DNA of 32,622 nt. It comes from Desulfurivibrionaceae bacterium (GTDB lineage Bacteria; Desulfobacterota; Desulfobulbia; Desulfobulbales; UBA5123). Shown here in pieces: positions 6,442-14,652 of the stretch. The stretch spans positions 1-32,622 of the forward strand of contig JAQYVW010000034.1 of assembly GCA_030145325.1 (NCBI GenBank). Reading direction: 5' to 3'. Each line of letters starts with the position of its first letter. Positions within the stretch are counted from its first letter, which is position 1. The notes under the pieces were generated by a model. That model worked only from the letters and a program-made list of their open reading frames with translations. It was not told the origin of the DNA and did no database searches. Both the position numbers and the translations under genes were made by a program.

Positions 6442-8031
6442 ATGAAGGTACTGATCAGTGATAACTTGGCCCCGGTTGGCGCAAAAATTCTGCAAGACGC
6501 CGGTCTGGAGGTTGATATCAATACCGGACTGGCCCCGGAAGAGCTGAAGAAGATTATTTCCAATTATGATGGTTTGGTAATCCGTAGCGCCACCAAGGCA
6601 ACGGCTGAGATCATCGAAGCTGCCGACAATCTGAAGGTTATCGGTCGGGCTGGCATCGGTCTTGATAACGTTGATATCCCTGCGGCCAGTAAGCGTGGCA
6701 TCGTGGTGATGAACGCTCCGGACGGCAATGCCACCACCGCAGCCGAGCATGCTATCTCCATGATGATGGCGCTCACTCGTAACATCCCTCAGGCCACCAT
6801 CTCTATGAAGGCCGAGAAGTGGGAAAAGAAAAAATTTCAGGGCCGCGAAGTTACCGGCAAGACCCTCGGTATCGTCGGTATCGGTCGGATCGGGAGCATA
6901 GTTGCTGACCGCGCCCATGGCTTGCATATGAAGGTTATTGCTTTCGACCCCCATATGCCCAAGGAATTGGTTGAAAAGATGGGGATTGAGCTGGTTTCCC
7001 TTGATGAGCTCTGCAAGCGCTCCGATTTTATCTCGGTGCATGTGCCCCTTACCAAAGAGACCAAGCATGTTCTTTCCAGCAAAGAATTCAAGGCGATGAA
7101 GAAAGACGCCCGTTTAATTGATTGCGCCCGTGGCGGCGTGGTTGATGAAAAGGCTTTGTATGAAGCGTTGACCACCGGCGAGATTGCTGGGGCTGCCCTT
7201 GATGTCTTCGAGGTGGAGCCCACCAACCTTGAGAATTGCCCGCTGCTGGCCCTTGACAACTTCATCTGTACCCCGCATCTGGGCGCATCCACCGCTGAGG
7301 CGCAGGAAAATGTGGCCGTGGCCATTGCTGAGCAAATGTCTGATTATCTTAATACCGGCACCGTTACCAATGCGGTGAATGTACCTTCGGTTAGTGCCGA
7401 GGTGCTGAGTAAGGTTAAACCTTATATCGCTTTGGCTGAGATGCTTGGTTCCATGCATATGCAGATTGCCAAGGGTGGGGTTGAAGAGGTCAATCTTGAA
7501 TATATTGGTGATTTGGCTGAGATGAATTCCAGCCCCGTGACCGTTGCCTTTCTGAAAGGGCTTTTTACCCCGATCCTGGGCGAAGCCGTCAACTACGTCA
7601 ATGCGCCGATGATTGCTAAGGATCGCGGTATTCGGGTGGTGGAGTCCAAGACCAGCCATTCCGACGATTTTACCAACCTTCTCCTGGTACGGGTAAAAAC
7701 CACCGACGGAAAAAATGTTCTGGCCGGTACGGTTTTCGGCAAGAAAGAGCCTCGCTTGGTTCGTCTCAATTCCTTCCGTTTGGAAGCGTTGCCGGTTGGA
7801 CCGATGCTTTTTGTTTACAATAAAAATGTTCCTGGGGTTATCGGTTCTCTTGGTACCACCATCGGTGAAGGCGGGGTCAATATTTCCCGGATGACGGTGG
7901 GTAACGAGGCTGAGCAGGGCCGGAACGTAATTCTTCTCAATACCGATAAGTTGATGGAGAAAGATCTGTTGCAGAAGGTCAAGGATCTGCCGGAGATTGA
8001 TGACGCCATGGTTCTTGATCTGCCTGTATAA
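6442..8031 (+). CDS. serA: D-3-phosphoglycerate dehydrogenase (long form with ACT domain)
   Basis: 529 residues, the length of type I long PGDH. It oxidises 3-phosphoglycerate to 3-phosphohydroxypyruvate with NAD+, the first step of serine synthesis. Order of parts: substrate-binding domain (VLISDNLAPVGAKIL), Rossmann domain with GIVGIGRIGS, catalytic Arg230 (CARGGVVDE), Glu259 (VFEVEP) and His279 (TPHLGAST), then the intervening allosteric domain (about 320-450) and a C-terminal ACT domain (FVYNKNVPGVIGSLGTTIGE) that usually binds serine for feedback inhibition. ATG 6442 is chosen because AAGGAG lies 5-6 nt upstream; an in-frame GTG at 6427 is upstream of that RBS. The DUF1844 gene follows and is probably cotranscribed up to the terminator at 8453. 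Confidence 0.97.
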   Translation: MKVLISDNLAPVGAKILQDAGLEVDINTGLAPEELKKIISNYDGLVIRSATKATAEIIEAADNLKVIGRAGIGLDNVDIPAASKRGIVVMNAPDGNATTAAEHAISMMMALTRNIPQATISMKAEKWEKKKFQGREVTGKTLGIVGIGRIGSIVADRAHGLHMKVIAFDPHMPKELVEKMGIELVSLDELCKRSDFISVHVPLTKETKHVLSSKEFKAMKKDARLIDCARGGVVDEKALYEALTTGEIAGAALDVFEVEPTNLENCPLLALDNFICTPHLGASTAEAQENVAVAIAEQMSDYLNTGTVTNAVNVPSVSAEVLSKVKPYIALAEMLGSMHMQIAKGGVEEVNLEYIGDLAEMNSSPVTVAFLKGLFTPILGEAVNYVNAPMIAKDRGIRVVESKTSHSDDFTNLLLVRVKTTDGKNVLAGTVFGKKEPRLVRLNSFRLEALPVGPMLFVYNKNVPGVIGSLGTTIGEGGVNISRMTVGNEAEQGRNVILLNTDKLMEKDLLQKVKDLPEIDDAMVLDLPV

Positions 8032-8109
8032 ATAGGCTGGGCGTTGCCATGGTCAGTGATAAAAATATCGCTGTTGGTGATGGTAATCTGTTGAAAAGGT
8101 ATGGATGGC

Positions 8110-8418
8110 ATGGAAGATAAAGATTGCAATAAATGCCCGGATGGTAAGGTCTTAAAGGACGGGAAATGCGTTATGCCCGAGGTGACCTTTGCGGCCTTTG
8201 TTATTTCTCTGAGCAGTTCGGCTCTCTATCATCTCGGAGAGATCAAAGATCCGGCCACCGGCAAGACCGTTCAGGATTTCCCCGTCGCCAAGCAGACCAT
8301 CGATACCTTGAGCATGCTCCAGGCGAAGACACGGGGTAATCTTGATGCTGATGAAGCGGAGATGATTGAGAATATTCTCTATGATTTGCGGCTTCGTTAC
8401 GTTAAGGCCACGGAATAA
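8110..8418 (+). CDS. DUF1844 family protein
   Basis: About 102 residues. The core TFAAFVISLSSSALYHLGEI, then FPVAKQTIDTLSMLQAKTRGNLDADE and IENILYDLRLRYV, is the DUF1844 signature (small proteins common in Desulfobacterota and other phyla, function unknown). A short N-terminal extension carries three Cys, two of them in CNKC and the third in GKCVMPE, which suggests a small metal- or redox-binding knuckle. The start is ATG 8110, or ATG 8101 three codons earlier; AAAAGG at 8094-8099 is better spaced for 8110. It lies 78 nt after serA and ends before a strong terminator, so it is probably the last gene of the serA unit. Confidence 0.88.
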   Translation: MEDKDCNKCPDGKVLKDGKCVMPEVTFAAFVISLSSSALYHLGEIKDPATGKTVQDFPVAKQTIDTLSMLQAKTRGNLDADEAEMIENILYDLRLRYVKATE

Positions 8419-8452
8419 TTTTTAGTCTTTTTTTTTATTAGGGAAGCATTTT

Positions 8453-8486
8453 AGCCTGATACCTTAACGGGGTCAGGCTTTTTTCT
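8453..8486 (+). terminator. Intrinsic terminator after the DUF1844 gene
   Basis: AGCCTGA (8453-8459) pairs with TCAGGCT (8473-8479), followed by a T-rich tract. It ends the serA-DUF1844 transcription unit and separates it from ispE. Confidence 0.85.
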
Positions 8487-8506
8487 TTGCTTGATTCCGC
8501 CGCCGG

Positions 8507-9505
8507 ATGATGCAGGGGGAAATAAGTCGGACAGGGTACTTTGTGGGTAACAGCAAACATCTTACAATCAAGGCGCCAGCTAAGGTAAATCTCTATCTTG
8601 AGGTCACTGGACGTCGCCCGGACGGCTATCATGATCTGCTGACTTTCATGCAGAAACTTGAGCTAGCCGATACCCTGGAAATCACCATTCACGAAAATGG
8701 TGAAGGGATAAGGATGACTTCCTCGGCCAAGGATTTGCCCACCGATGAAGGTAATCTTGCGGTTAAGGCCGCGCAAGCGTTTCTTGCTGAGAGCGGGCTA
8801 TCTGTGGCTGTCGAAATTAACCTGCACAAGCAGATCCCCATTGCTGCGGGTCTTGGTGGTGGTAGCAGTGACGCCGCCGCGGTTTTGATAGCGCTTAATC
8901 AGTTGACCGGAAACCCGTTGCCCGAGGAATGCCTACAGGAAGCGGCCCTTGCCCTTGGCGCAGACGTACCTTTTCTGGTCAGTGATTATCCTGCGGCTTG
9001 GGCCACAGGGGTAGGTGAGAAGTTGCAGGAAGCCTCCCCCTTGGCAAATTGTTGGATTGTGCTGGTGAATCCTGGTTTTGCGGTTTCCACCAAATGGGTC
9101 TTTGAGTCCTATGGAGTGCTGCTCGCTGAACGATTAGGGAAAAGAAATGGGCTCCAACCGTCATGTCAGCCGCAAACTGACAATTTAGCGTTGACAACAG
9201 GGGGTAATCCATATATCTTAGGCCGCGAAAAAGATCGTACAATCAATATTGAACAGTGCCAGCCGGGAGTTGCAACCCCGCTTTACAATGACCTCGAAGC
9301 GGTAACAGTAACCAGGTATCCTGAACTAGCTGAAATTAAGAAGCTATTGCTTGCCCATGGCGCAGGGGGGGCTTTGATGTCCGGTAGTGGGCCGACAGTA
9401 TTTGCTCACTTCGATAACGAGCAACAGGCCAGAGCCAGCTATCAGTTCTTTGTTGATAAATATGAAGTGAATGTATTTCTCACCAAGCCACAGCAAAATG
9501 GATAA
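8507..9505 (+). CDS. ispE: 4-diphosphocytidyl-2-C-methyl-D-erythritol kinase
   Basis: GHMP kinase of the MEP isoprenoid pathway; it phosphorylates the 2-OH of CDP-ME using ATP. The N-terminal APAKVNLYLEVTGRRPDGYHDL holds the conserved Lys/Asn and the substrate-binding DGYH. The glycine-rich ATP loop is PIAAGLGGGSSDAAA (around residues 112-126). The third GHMP motif is GAGGALMSGSGPTVFAHF near the C-terminus. At up to 332 residues it is slightly long, with a loosely conserved stretch after FESYG. The start is uncertain: ATG 8507 and 8510 lack a clear RBS, while GTG 8543 has AGGG about 6 nt upstream and would give 320 residues beginning nearer to where homologues start. tRNA-Gln begins 10 nt after the stop, implying a joint transcript. 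Confidence 0.95.
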   Translation: MMQGEISRTGYFVGNSKHLTIKAPAKVNLYLEVTGRRPDGYHDLLTFMQKLELADTLEITIHENGEGIRMTSSAKDLPTDEGNLAVKAAQAFLAESGLSVAVEINLHKQIPIAAGLGGGSSDAAAVLIALNQLTGNPLPEECLQEAALALGADVPFLVSDYPAAWATGVGEKLQEASPLANCWIVLVNPGFAVSTKWVFESYGVLLAERLGKRNGLQPSCQPQTDNLALTTGGNPYILGREKDRTINIEQCQPGVATPLYNDLEAVTVTRYPELAEIKKLLLAHGAGGALMSGSGPTVFAHFDNEQQARASYQFFVDKYEVNVFLTKPQQNG

Positions 9506-9515
9506 TTATTTGAGT

Positions 9516-9590
9516 TGGGCCGTCGTCAAGCGGTAAGACACAGGATTTTGATTCCTGCATTCGGAGGTTCGAATCCTCCCGGCCCAGCCA
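9516..9590 (+). tRNA. tRNA-Gln (anticodon UUG)
   Basis: 75-nt cloverleaf. TGGGCCG pairs with CGGCCCA, the discriminator is G, and CCA is encoded. The anticodon stem CAGGA/TCCTG holds the loop TTTTGAT, giving anticodon TTG. The T arm is GGAGGTTCGAATCCTCC. It sits between ispE (10 nt upstream) and prs and is probably processed from the ispE transcript. A T9 run (9591-9599) follows the CCA directly and may act with the acceptor/T-arm helix as a terminator. Confidence 0.96.
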
Positions 9591-9673
9591 TTTTTTTTTG
9601 TATGCCCGCCGGTGGTGCCCTTGGCTTGCCTGCTGCATAATTCTAAAACGTACAACTTCATCGGATAGGAACC

Positions 9674-10618
9674 ATGCCGAACAGGATGCAGATTTTTTCG
9701 GGTAACGCAAGTCCCGGATTGGCTAGTGATATATGTAAGCACCTTGGTATTCCGCTTTCCAAGGCGGAGGTGCGAACCTTCAGCGACGGTGAGATATTCG
9801 TTGAGATTGGTGAAAATGTTCGCGGTAGCGATGTTTTTATCATTCAGCCCACCTGCCCACCAGTCAATGACCATTTGATGGAATTGGTGATCATGGTTGA
9901 CGCTCTGCGCCGTGCTTCGGCGCGTCGGATTACCGCCGTATTGCCTTATTACGGTTATGCCCGACAGGATCGGAAAGTAGCACCCAGGGTGCCCATCACC
10001 GCTAAGGTGGTCGCGGAAATGTTGATGGTGGTTGGGGTTAGACGCGTTTTAACCATGGATCTCCATGCCGGTCAGATTCAGGGATTTTTTAATATTCCGG
10101 TGGATAACCTCTACGCGGCGCCCGTACTCCTTGATTATATCGGTGCGAAGTTCCCGGAAAATGTGGTCATGGTTTCTCCCGATGCCGGTGGCGTAGAGCG
10201 AACTCGGGCCTTTGCCAAACGGCTTAATAACGCGCAACTGGCCATCATCGATAAACGCCGCTGCCGAGCCAACGAATGTCAGGCAATGAACGTAATTGGT
10301 GATGTTAAAGGAAAGATCGCCGTTTTACTTGATGATATGGTTGATACTGCCGGCACCCTCTGTTCTGGTGCTGATATGTTGATCCAGGCAGGAGCCACCG
10401 AGGTTCATGCCTGCTGCTCGCACGGCGTACTTTCCGGCCCGGCCATTGATCGGCTTGAAAAGTCAAAAATCAGCAGCTTAGTGATAACCGATAGTGTGCC
10501 TTTGCGCGGGGCGGCCAAGGAATGCTCGAAAATCAAGGTGTTAACCGTCTCCGGTTTGTTGGGTGATGCCATCGGTAATATCCATAACGAGGATTCGATC
10601 AGTTCATTATTTGTTTAA
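9674..10618 (+). CDS. prs: Ribose-phosphate pyrophosphokinase
   Basis: 314 residues, standard for class I PRPP synthetase. It makes PRPP from ribose 5-phosphate and ATP for purine, pyrimidine, histidine, tryptophan and NAD synthesis. Visible motifs are [19 protein letters not shown] at the N-terminus, [13 protein letters not shown] (ATP/regulatory flexible-loop area), the metal-binding [15 protein letters not shown], and the PRPP-binding loop [14 protein letters not shown] 9674 is preceded by AGGA at short spacing. It lies in the conserved ispE-tRNA-Gln-prs-rplY order. Confidence 0.97.
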   Translation: MPNRMQIFSGNASPGLASDICKHLGIPLSKAEVRTFSDGEIFVEIGENVRGSDVFIIQPTCPPVNDHLMELVIMVDALRRASARRITAVLPYYGYARQDRKVAPRVPITAKVVAEMLMVVGVRRVLTMDLHAGQIQGFFNIPVDNLYAAPVLLDYIGAKFPENVVMVSPDAGGVERTRAFAKRLNNAQLAIIDKRRCRANECQAMNVIGDVKGKIAVLLDDMVDTAGTLCSGADMLIQAGATEVHACCSHGVLSGPAIDRLEKSKISSLVITDSVPLRGAAKECSKIKVLTVSGLLGDAIGNIHNEDSISSLFV

Positions 10619-10701
10619 TTGTACATGCCTACGACCGGGAAACGCCGACGATGTCGTTGTGCGACCCATTTCGATACAGATTACTTGAGGAGGATGGATA
10701 G

Positions 10702-11331
10702 ATGTTAAAGGTAGATATGACCGCTCAGACGCGGAACACTTTTGGTAAGGGCGCGGCCCGTGTTATTCGCCGGGCAGGGAAGACCCCAGCCGTCTTGTAC
10801 GGACCGAAAACCGATCCCATGGCCCTTGAGTTGAACACCAAGGACTTTACCAAGGGGTTGCTGTTTATTAACCGTCGTAATGCTGTTGTTAGCCTCAGTG
10901 TTGATGATGGCAGCGCAACCAAGCATGTAATGGTTAAAGAGATTCAGGCGCATCCCATCCATGACACTCTTGTTCATGCGGATTTTGTAGAGATTTCCCT
11001 TGATGCTGATATGAGTTTGTCCGTGCCGCTCAAGTTTACCGGTAAGGCCAAAGGCGTTGATCTCGGTGGCGAGATGCATAACCCGGTAAGCGAAGTCTTG
11101 TTAACCGGCAAGCCTCTCGATATCCCTGATTTCATCGAAATCGATGTTACCTCGTTGTCTATTGGCGACAGCCTTAGCTGTGCCGATCTTGATATCCCCG
11201 CCGGGGTGTCCATGGTAACTGATGGTAGTAAAATTTGTGCCTCGGTAACCACCATGCACGCTTCAGCCGCTGACGAAGACGATGCCGAAGCTCCTGCCGC
11301 TGAAGAGAAGGCCGAGACAGCCGCAGAATAA
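10702..11331 (+). CDS. rplY: 50S ribosomal protein L25 (long, Ctc/TL5-type)
   Basis: 209 residues in two domains. The N-terminal L25 domain (to about 95; GKGAARVIRRAGKTPAVLYG, HADFVEI) binds 5S rRNA. The C-terminal TL5/CTC domain (about 96-190) is followed by an Ala/Glu-rich acidic tail. The long form is usual outside enterobacteria. A strong GAGGAGG precedes the ATG. It is followed by a terminator and then pth, a widely conserved neighbour. Confidence 0.96.
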   Translation: MLKVDMTAQTRNTFGKGAARVIRRAGKTPAVLYGPKTDPMALELNTKDFTKGLLFINRRNAVVSLSVDDGSATKHVMVKEIQAHPIHDTLVHADFVEISLDADMSLSVPLKFTGKAKGVDLGGEMHNPVSEVLLTGKPLDIPDFIEIDVTSLSIGDSLSCADLDIPAGVSMVTDGSKICASVTTMHASAADEDDAEAPAAEEKAETAAE

Positions 11332-11362
11332 GTACCTGTTTTATAGCCTGTTGACGTCAAGT

Positions 11363-11400
11363 AGAGCCGGAAGGGAGATTCCTTTTCGGCTCTTTTTTTT
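11363..11400 (+). terminator. Intrinsic terminator between rplY and pth
   Basis: AGAGCCGG (11363-11370) onward pairs with a TTCGGCTCT arm ending near 11392, with G-U pairs lower in the stem, followed by T8. The pth ATG lies only 16 nt further on, so pth probably depends on partial readthrough. Confidence 0.85.
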
Positions 11401-11415
11401 GTAGGAGAAAGGATC

Positions 11416-11988
11416 ATGTACCTCGTTGTTGGTCTAGGTAATCCTGGTCTTGAATATGCAAGGACTCGCCACAACGTCGGCTTTATGTTTCTTGATTTTC
11501 TTGCCCAGCACCATAACGTGTCATTCTGTAGTTCCAAATGGCAGGCGCAGGTGGCGGGATTAATATTGTGGGGTGAATCGCTGACCTTGGTTAAGCCGGA
11601 AACCTACATGAACAGAAGCGGGCTGTCGGTGAGCCGAATTGCTGCTTACTATAAAGTCACTCCTGAAAGAATCATCGTCATTCATGACGATCTTGATCTG
11701 GCCGTGGGGCGCGTGAAATTAATGACTGATCGTGGTGCTGGTGGCCATAACGGCATTCGTTCTTTGGTTGAACAGCTTGCCTCTAAACAATTTCCCCGCT
11801 TTAAGGTCGGCATTGGGAGGCCGCAGCATGCCATGCCGGTGGAGAAATATGTTTTGGCCAGTTTTGCTGCCGGAGAGAAGGATGCGGTCTTGGAAACCTT
11901 TTCCGACCTGGAAGACGGGCTGCGGCTAATTGTCGAAAATGGCGTGGTGGCCGCTATGAATCAGGTTAATCGGCGTCGGGACGGGTGA
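11416..11988 (+). CDS. pth: Peptidyl-tRNA hydrolase
   Basis: 190 residues, typical of bacterial Pth. It releases peptides from prematurely dissociated peptidyl-tRNA. Motifs are VVGLGNPGLEYARTRHNVGF with the catalytic His and neighbouring Asn, KPETYMNRSG (substrate Asn), VIHDDLDL with the catalytic Asp, and GGHNGIRSL. A Shine-Dalgarno (TAGGAGAAAGG) precedes the ATG. It follows the rplY terminator by 16 nt. Confidence 0.97.
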   Translation: MYLVVGLGNPGLEYARTRHNVGFMFLDFLAQHHNVSFCSSKWQAQVAGLILWGESLTLVKPETYMNRSGLSVSRIAAYYKVTPERIIVIHDDLDLAVGRVKLMTDRGAGGHNGIRSLVEQLASKQFPRFKVGIGRPQHAMPVEKYVLASFAAGEKDAVLETFSDLEDGLRLIVENGVVAAMNQVNRRRDG

Positions 11989-12028
11989 GTTGTTAGCGCT
12001 TGTTTTAACCGTATCATCTTCGCTGCCT

Positions 12029-12057
12029 TTGATAATTAAGCAGAAGTGTGTTATATT
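12029..12057 (+). promoter_or_regulatory. Sigma-70 promoter of carD
   Basis: TTGATA (12029-12034), exactly 17 bp, TATATT (12052-12057). Initiation near 12064 gives a leader of about 86 nt before the GTG start. Confidence 0.75.
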
Positions 12058-12149
12058 AGAAAATCGTTTAGTTGATTTTTGCTGTTTAAAAGGCATGCAG
12101 TTGGGCTGGGGCCATCTGAACTTGACCCTAAAATTTAAGGGGGATTCCT

Positions 12150-12650
12150 GTGTTTAATGTTGGTGATATGGCGGTATATCCTGCTCATGGTGTGGGCCTC
12201 ATTGAGGCTATCGAAGACAGAACCGTTGGTGAGAACGCACAGTCTTTTTATGTAATGCGTATAGTTGAGTCAAGCATGGTGATCATGATTCCAACTTCCA
12301 ACAGTAAGACTGTGGGATTGCGAACCATTATTCCCTCTAAGGATGTCGATAAGGTTTTCAAGATTTTGAAGAAACGTGATATCGAGACCTCAGCGCAGCC
12401 GTGGAATCAACGTTATCGTGATTATATGGAAAAGATTAAGTCCGGTTCCGTATTTGAGATTGCCTCGGTATTGCGTGATTTATATCTGCTCCGCGAGGAT
12501 AAGGCTCTCTCTTTCGGTGAGCGCAAGATGCTTGATACAGCCAAGGGCCTTCTGGTTAAGGAAATTGCTTTGGCAAATGCAAGCAAAGAGGGTCTGGTGG
12601 AGCAAAAGATTGAGAGAATATTTGCTGAGGTTCCTTCTGCCGTTAGTTAG
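12150..12650 (+). CDS. carD: CarD/CdnL-family RNA polymerase-binding regulator
   Basis: 166 residues starting at GTG 12150, with AAGGGGG 7 nt upstream. The N-terminal RNA-polymerase-interacting Tudor-like domain (MFNVGDMAVYPAHGVGLIEAIE, about 1-60) matches the CarD_TRCF fold. The C-terminal part is helical (about 70-165; YRDYMEKIKSGSVFEIASVLRDLYLL, LSFGERKML) and contacts promoter DNA in known CdnL proteins. Such proteins stabilise open complexes, often at rRNA promoters. It has its own promoter and a terminator, so it appears to be monocistronic. Confidence 0.93.
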   Translation: MFNVGDMAVYPAHGVGLIEAIEDRTVGENAQSFYVMRIVESSMVIMIPTSNSKTVGLRTIIPSKDVDKVFKILKKRDIETSAQPWNQRYRDYMEKIKSGSVFEIASVLRDLYLLREDKALSFGERKMLDTAKGLLVKEIALANASKEGLVEQKIERIFAEVPSAVS

Positions 12651-12680
12651 TTGATTGTTTGAATTTCTATTATTTACTCA

Positions 12681-12725
12681 AACTGGTTGCCTGAATATAA
12701 AAATAGGGCAATCAGTTTTTTTTTT
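12681..12725 (+). terminator. Intrinsic terminator after carD
   Basis: AACTGGTTGCC (12681-12691) pairs with GGGCAATCAGTT (ending near 12717), with one wobble position, followed by a T9-10 run. Confidence 0.85.
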
Positions 12726-12860
12726 ATCCATTCCTAGGCGTAAGTTGAGCTGTCTTTTTGCTCCTGGGAGCGTTTTTTTGGGGGGGGCGATTCTTTCGGT
12801 TTCAGGGTTTACGCTACCTGTCAGTCGATTTGGAATTCTCTAACCCTCTCCTCGCTTTCT

Positions 12861-12890
12861 AAAATACCTTTTGGGTAAATGGTATTTTTT
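12861..12890 (+). terminator. AT-rich hairpin with T tail ahead of rluD
   Basis: AAAATACC (12861-12868) pairs with GGTATTTT (12881-12888) around a 12-nt loop and ends in a short T run, about 25 nt before the rluD ATG. It may be a second terminator or an attenuator. The preceding stretch (12726-12860) holds no gene I can support, only a T7G8 tract at 12773-12787. Confidence 0.45.
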
Positions 12891-12915
12891 AACTTGCTTA
12901 AAGCACTCTTACGAT

Positions 12916-13890
12916 ATGAACCAATCTGTTGACAATCAACCCCCATCCTCTCTAGTCGCAAGCGTATTGCATTTCCTGGTGCCTATTGGCAGTAAAGGGC
13001 AACGGTTGGATATCTACCTTTCAGGTCAGCCGCAATTGTCAGAATTCACCCGTTCATCCCTTCAGGGTCTTATTAAGAGCGGCCAGGTCTTGATTAACGG
13101 GGTTGCTCGAAAAACAGGTTATCGTCTCCATGTCGATGATCAGGTGGTGGTTAATATCCCGCCTCTTGCTCCCACCACTCTCGTTCCGGAAAAGGTTCCC
13201 TTTGAGGTTCTTTGGGAAGATGATGATTTGGTGGTGTTGTCCAAACCACCCGGTATTGTCGTTCATCCCGCCTGTGGTCATCAGAGTGGCACCCTGGTGC
13301 ATGGTCTTCTGTACCACTGTGAGAACCTTTCTGGTATTTCTGGTGAGGAGCGACCAGGTATTGTCCATCGCCTGGATAAGGATACATCCGGGGCCATGGT
13401 TGTGGCCAAGAATGATCTGGCCCATCATGGTTTGATCGAGCAATTTAAGTCTCGGACAATCAAAAAACAGTACTGTGCAGTTCTTGCCGGTCGTCTGGCT
13501 CCGTTGTCTGGTCGGATCGATGCTCCTATCGGTCGCCATTCTATCCATCGTAAGCAGATGGCGGTGAGGCCACAAAACGGTAGGGCAGCGGTGACAACAT
13601 GGCAGGTGAGGGAAGAATTTGCGGCCCCCTTCACCCTTGTTGAACTGGGCCTGGAAACCGGTCGTACTCATCAGATTAGGGTGCACATGGCTTCCTTGGC
13701 TTGCCCGGTGGCAGGGGACTCATTGTATGGTAAAAAAACTCCCTTTGATGAGGAGCTGGGCATTGTCCGGCAGTGTTTGCACTCCTATTCACTTTCTTTC
13801 ACGCACCCTCGCAGTGGAGTTTCTATCTCTTGCGTCGCCCCCATCTGGTCAGACATGGTGGCAGTTCTTGCCAAACTTAGGTCGGGTTGA
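12916..13890 (+). CDS. rluD: Ribosomal large-subunit pseudouridine synthase (RluD/RluA family)
   Basis: 324 residues from ATG 12916. An N-terminal S4 RNA-binding domain (SSLQGLIKSGQVLINGVARKTGYRLHVDDQVVV) is followed by the PseudoU_synth_2 domain. The catalytic Asp is in GIVHRLDKDTSGAMVVAK, and RPGIVHRLD and TGRTHQIRVHMAS are further signature motifs. It isomerises uridines in 23S rRNA (helix 69 in E. coli RluD). The exact target cannot be told from sequence, so RluD rather than RluC is an inference from the overall layout. No clear RBS precedes the ATG; the longer frame from TTG 12871 runs through the hairpin region and is less likely. coaE starts 3 nt after the stop. Confidence 0.9.
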   Translation: MNQSVDNQPPSSLVASVLHFLVPIGSKGQRLDIYLSGQPQLSEFTRSSLQGLIKSGQVLINGVARKTGYRLHVDDQVVVNIPPLAPTTLVPEKVPFEVLWEDDDLVVLSKPPGIVVHPACGHQSGTLVHGLLYHCENLSGISGEERPGIVHRLDKDTSGAMVVAKNDLAHHGLIEQFKSRTIKKQYCAVLAGRLAPLSGRIDAPIGRHSIHRKQMAVRPQNGRAAVTTWQVREEFAAPFTLVELGLETGRTHQIRVHMASLACPVAGDSLYGKKTPFDEELGIVRQCLHSYSLSFTHPRSGVSISCVAPIWSDMVAVLAKLRSG

Positions 13891-13893
13891 AAA

Positions 13894-14517
13894 ATGAGCA
13901 TGATTGATGGTTGTCAGCCTGCTTCTAAACCGGTGGGGCTTACCGGTGGCATGGGTTCGGGGAAAAGCACGGTGGCGCGGTTCTGTAGGGATCAGTTCGG
14001 AATTGAATATGTCGATGCCGATTTGGTCTGTCGGGATCTCCTTGCTCCGGGAGGATTAGGTTGGGAGGCCTTTGTCGCCACTTTCGGTGATGATTTTCTT
14101 GCTCCAGACCGCACTCTTGATCGGCAAAGGTTGCGAGAAGCAATTTTCCGGGATGATAATGTTCGTCACCGCCTCAATGACCTTATTCACCCCCTGGCCT
14201 ATGATGAGATCAAGAACATCCTGTCTCGTAAGGAACCAAGTCGTTCTCTGGTTGAGGTGCCTTTACTTTATGAAGCTGGCTGGGAGGATGACTTTAGCTC
14301 CGTGGTGGTGGTTTATGCCACCGATGATTGTTGTCGAGAGCGTTTGATGGAGAGGGATCAACTTGATCGAGAGTCTGCTCTGTTGGCACTGCGGGCGCAG
14401 TTGCCCTTGCAAGAAAAGGCGTGCCGTGCTGATTATCTCATCGACAACAGTGGTGTTTGGGAGGATACCTGTCAGCAAATACTAAAGCTTGGCAATGTTC
14501 TGTGGGGCGGCGAGTAA
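13894..14517 (+). CDS. coaE: Dephospho-CoA kinase
   Basis: 207 residues, normal for CoaE. It phosphorylates dephospho-CoA at the ribose 3'-OH, the last step of CoA synthesis. The Walker A is GGMGSGKST at 18-26. VDADLVCRDLLAPGG and FGDDFL (substrate and lid areas) and HPLAYDEI and VEVPLLYEAGWE are family motifs. An N-terminal extension of about 12 residues precedes the usual start, so GTG or ATG choices near 13894-13900 are possible. It is tightly linked to rluD with a 3-nt gap and probably translationally coupled. Confidence 0.95.
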   Translation: MSMIDGCQPASKPVGLTGGMGSGKSTVARFCRDQFGIEYVDADLVCRDLLAPGGLGWEAFVATFGDDFLAPDRTLDRQRLREAIFRDDNVRHRLNDLIHPLAYDEIKNILSRKEPSRSLVEVPLLYEAGWEDDFSSVVVVYATDDCCRERLMERDQLDRESALLALRAQLPLQEKACRADYLIDNSGVWEDTCQQILKLGNVLWGGE

Positions 14518-14623
14518 CTGGTTTACTTGATGGGACGTAAACCCAAAGGGTTTCATTTGGTAAATATGATTACAAAATCTTTTTAAAATAAATTGATAAT
14601 TGATCTCGGAAGACAAAAAACTC

Positions 14624-14652
14624 TTGACTTCGTAAATTGAACTAAATAGTAT
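14624..14652 (+). promoter_or_regulatory. Sigma-70 promoter of rho
   Basis: TTGACT (14624-14629), 17-bp spacer, TAGTAT (14647-14652), in a very AT-rich stretch. Initiation near 14659 would leave about 400 nt of leader before the rho ATG. Confidence 0.6.

Noticed and set aside
14539-14553. AAACCC-AAA-GGGTTT hairpin after coaE as a terminator
   Set aside because: The loop is only 3 nt and no T run follows; too weak to call.
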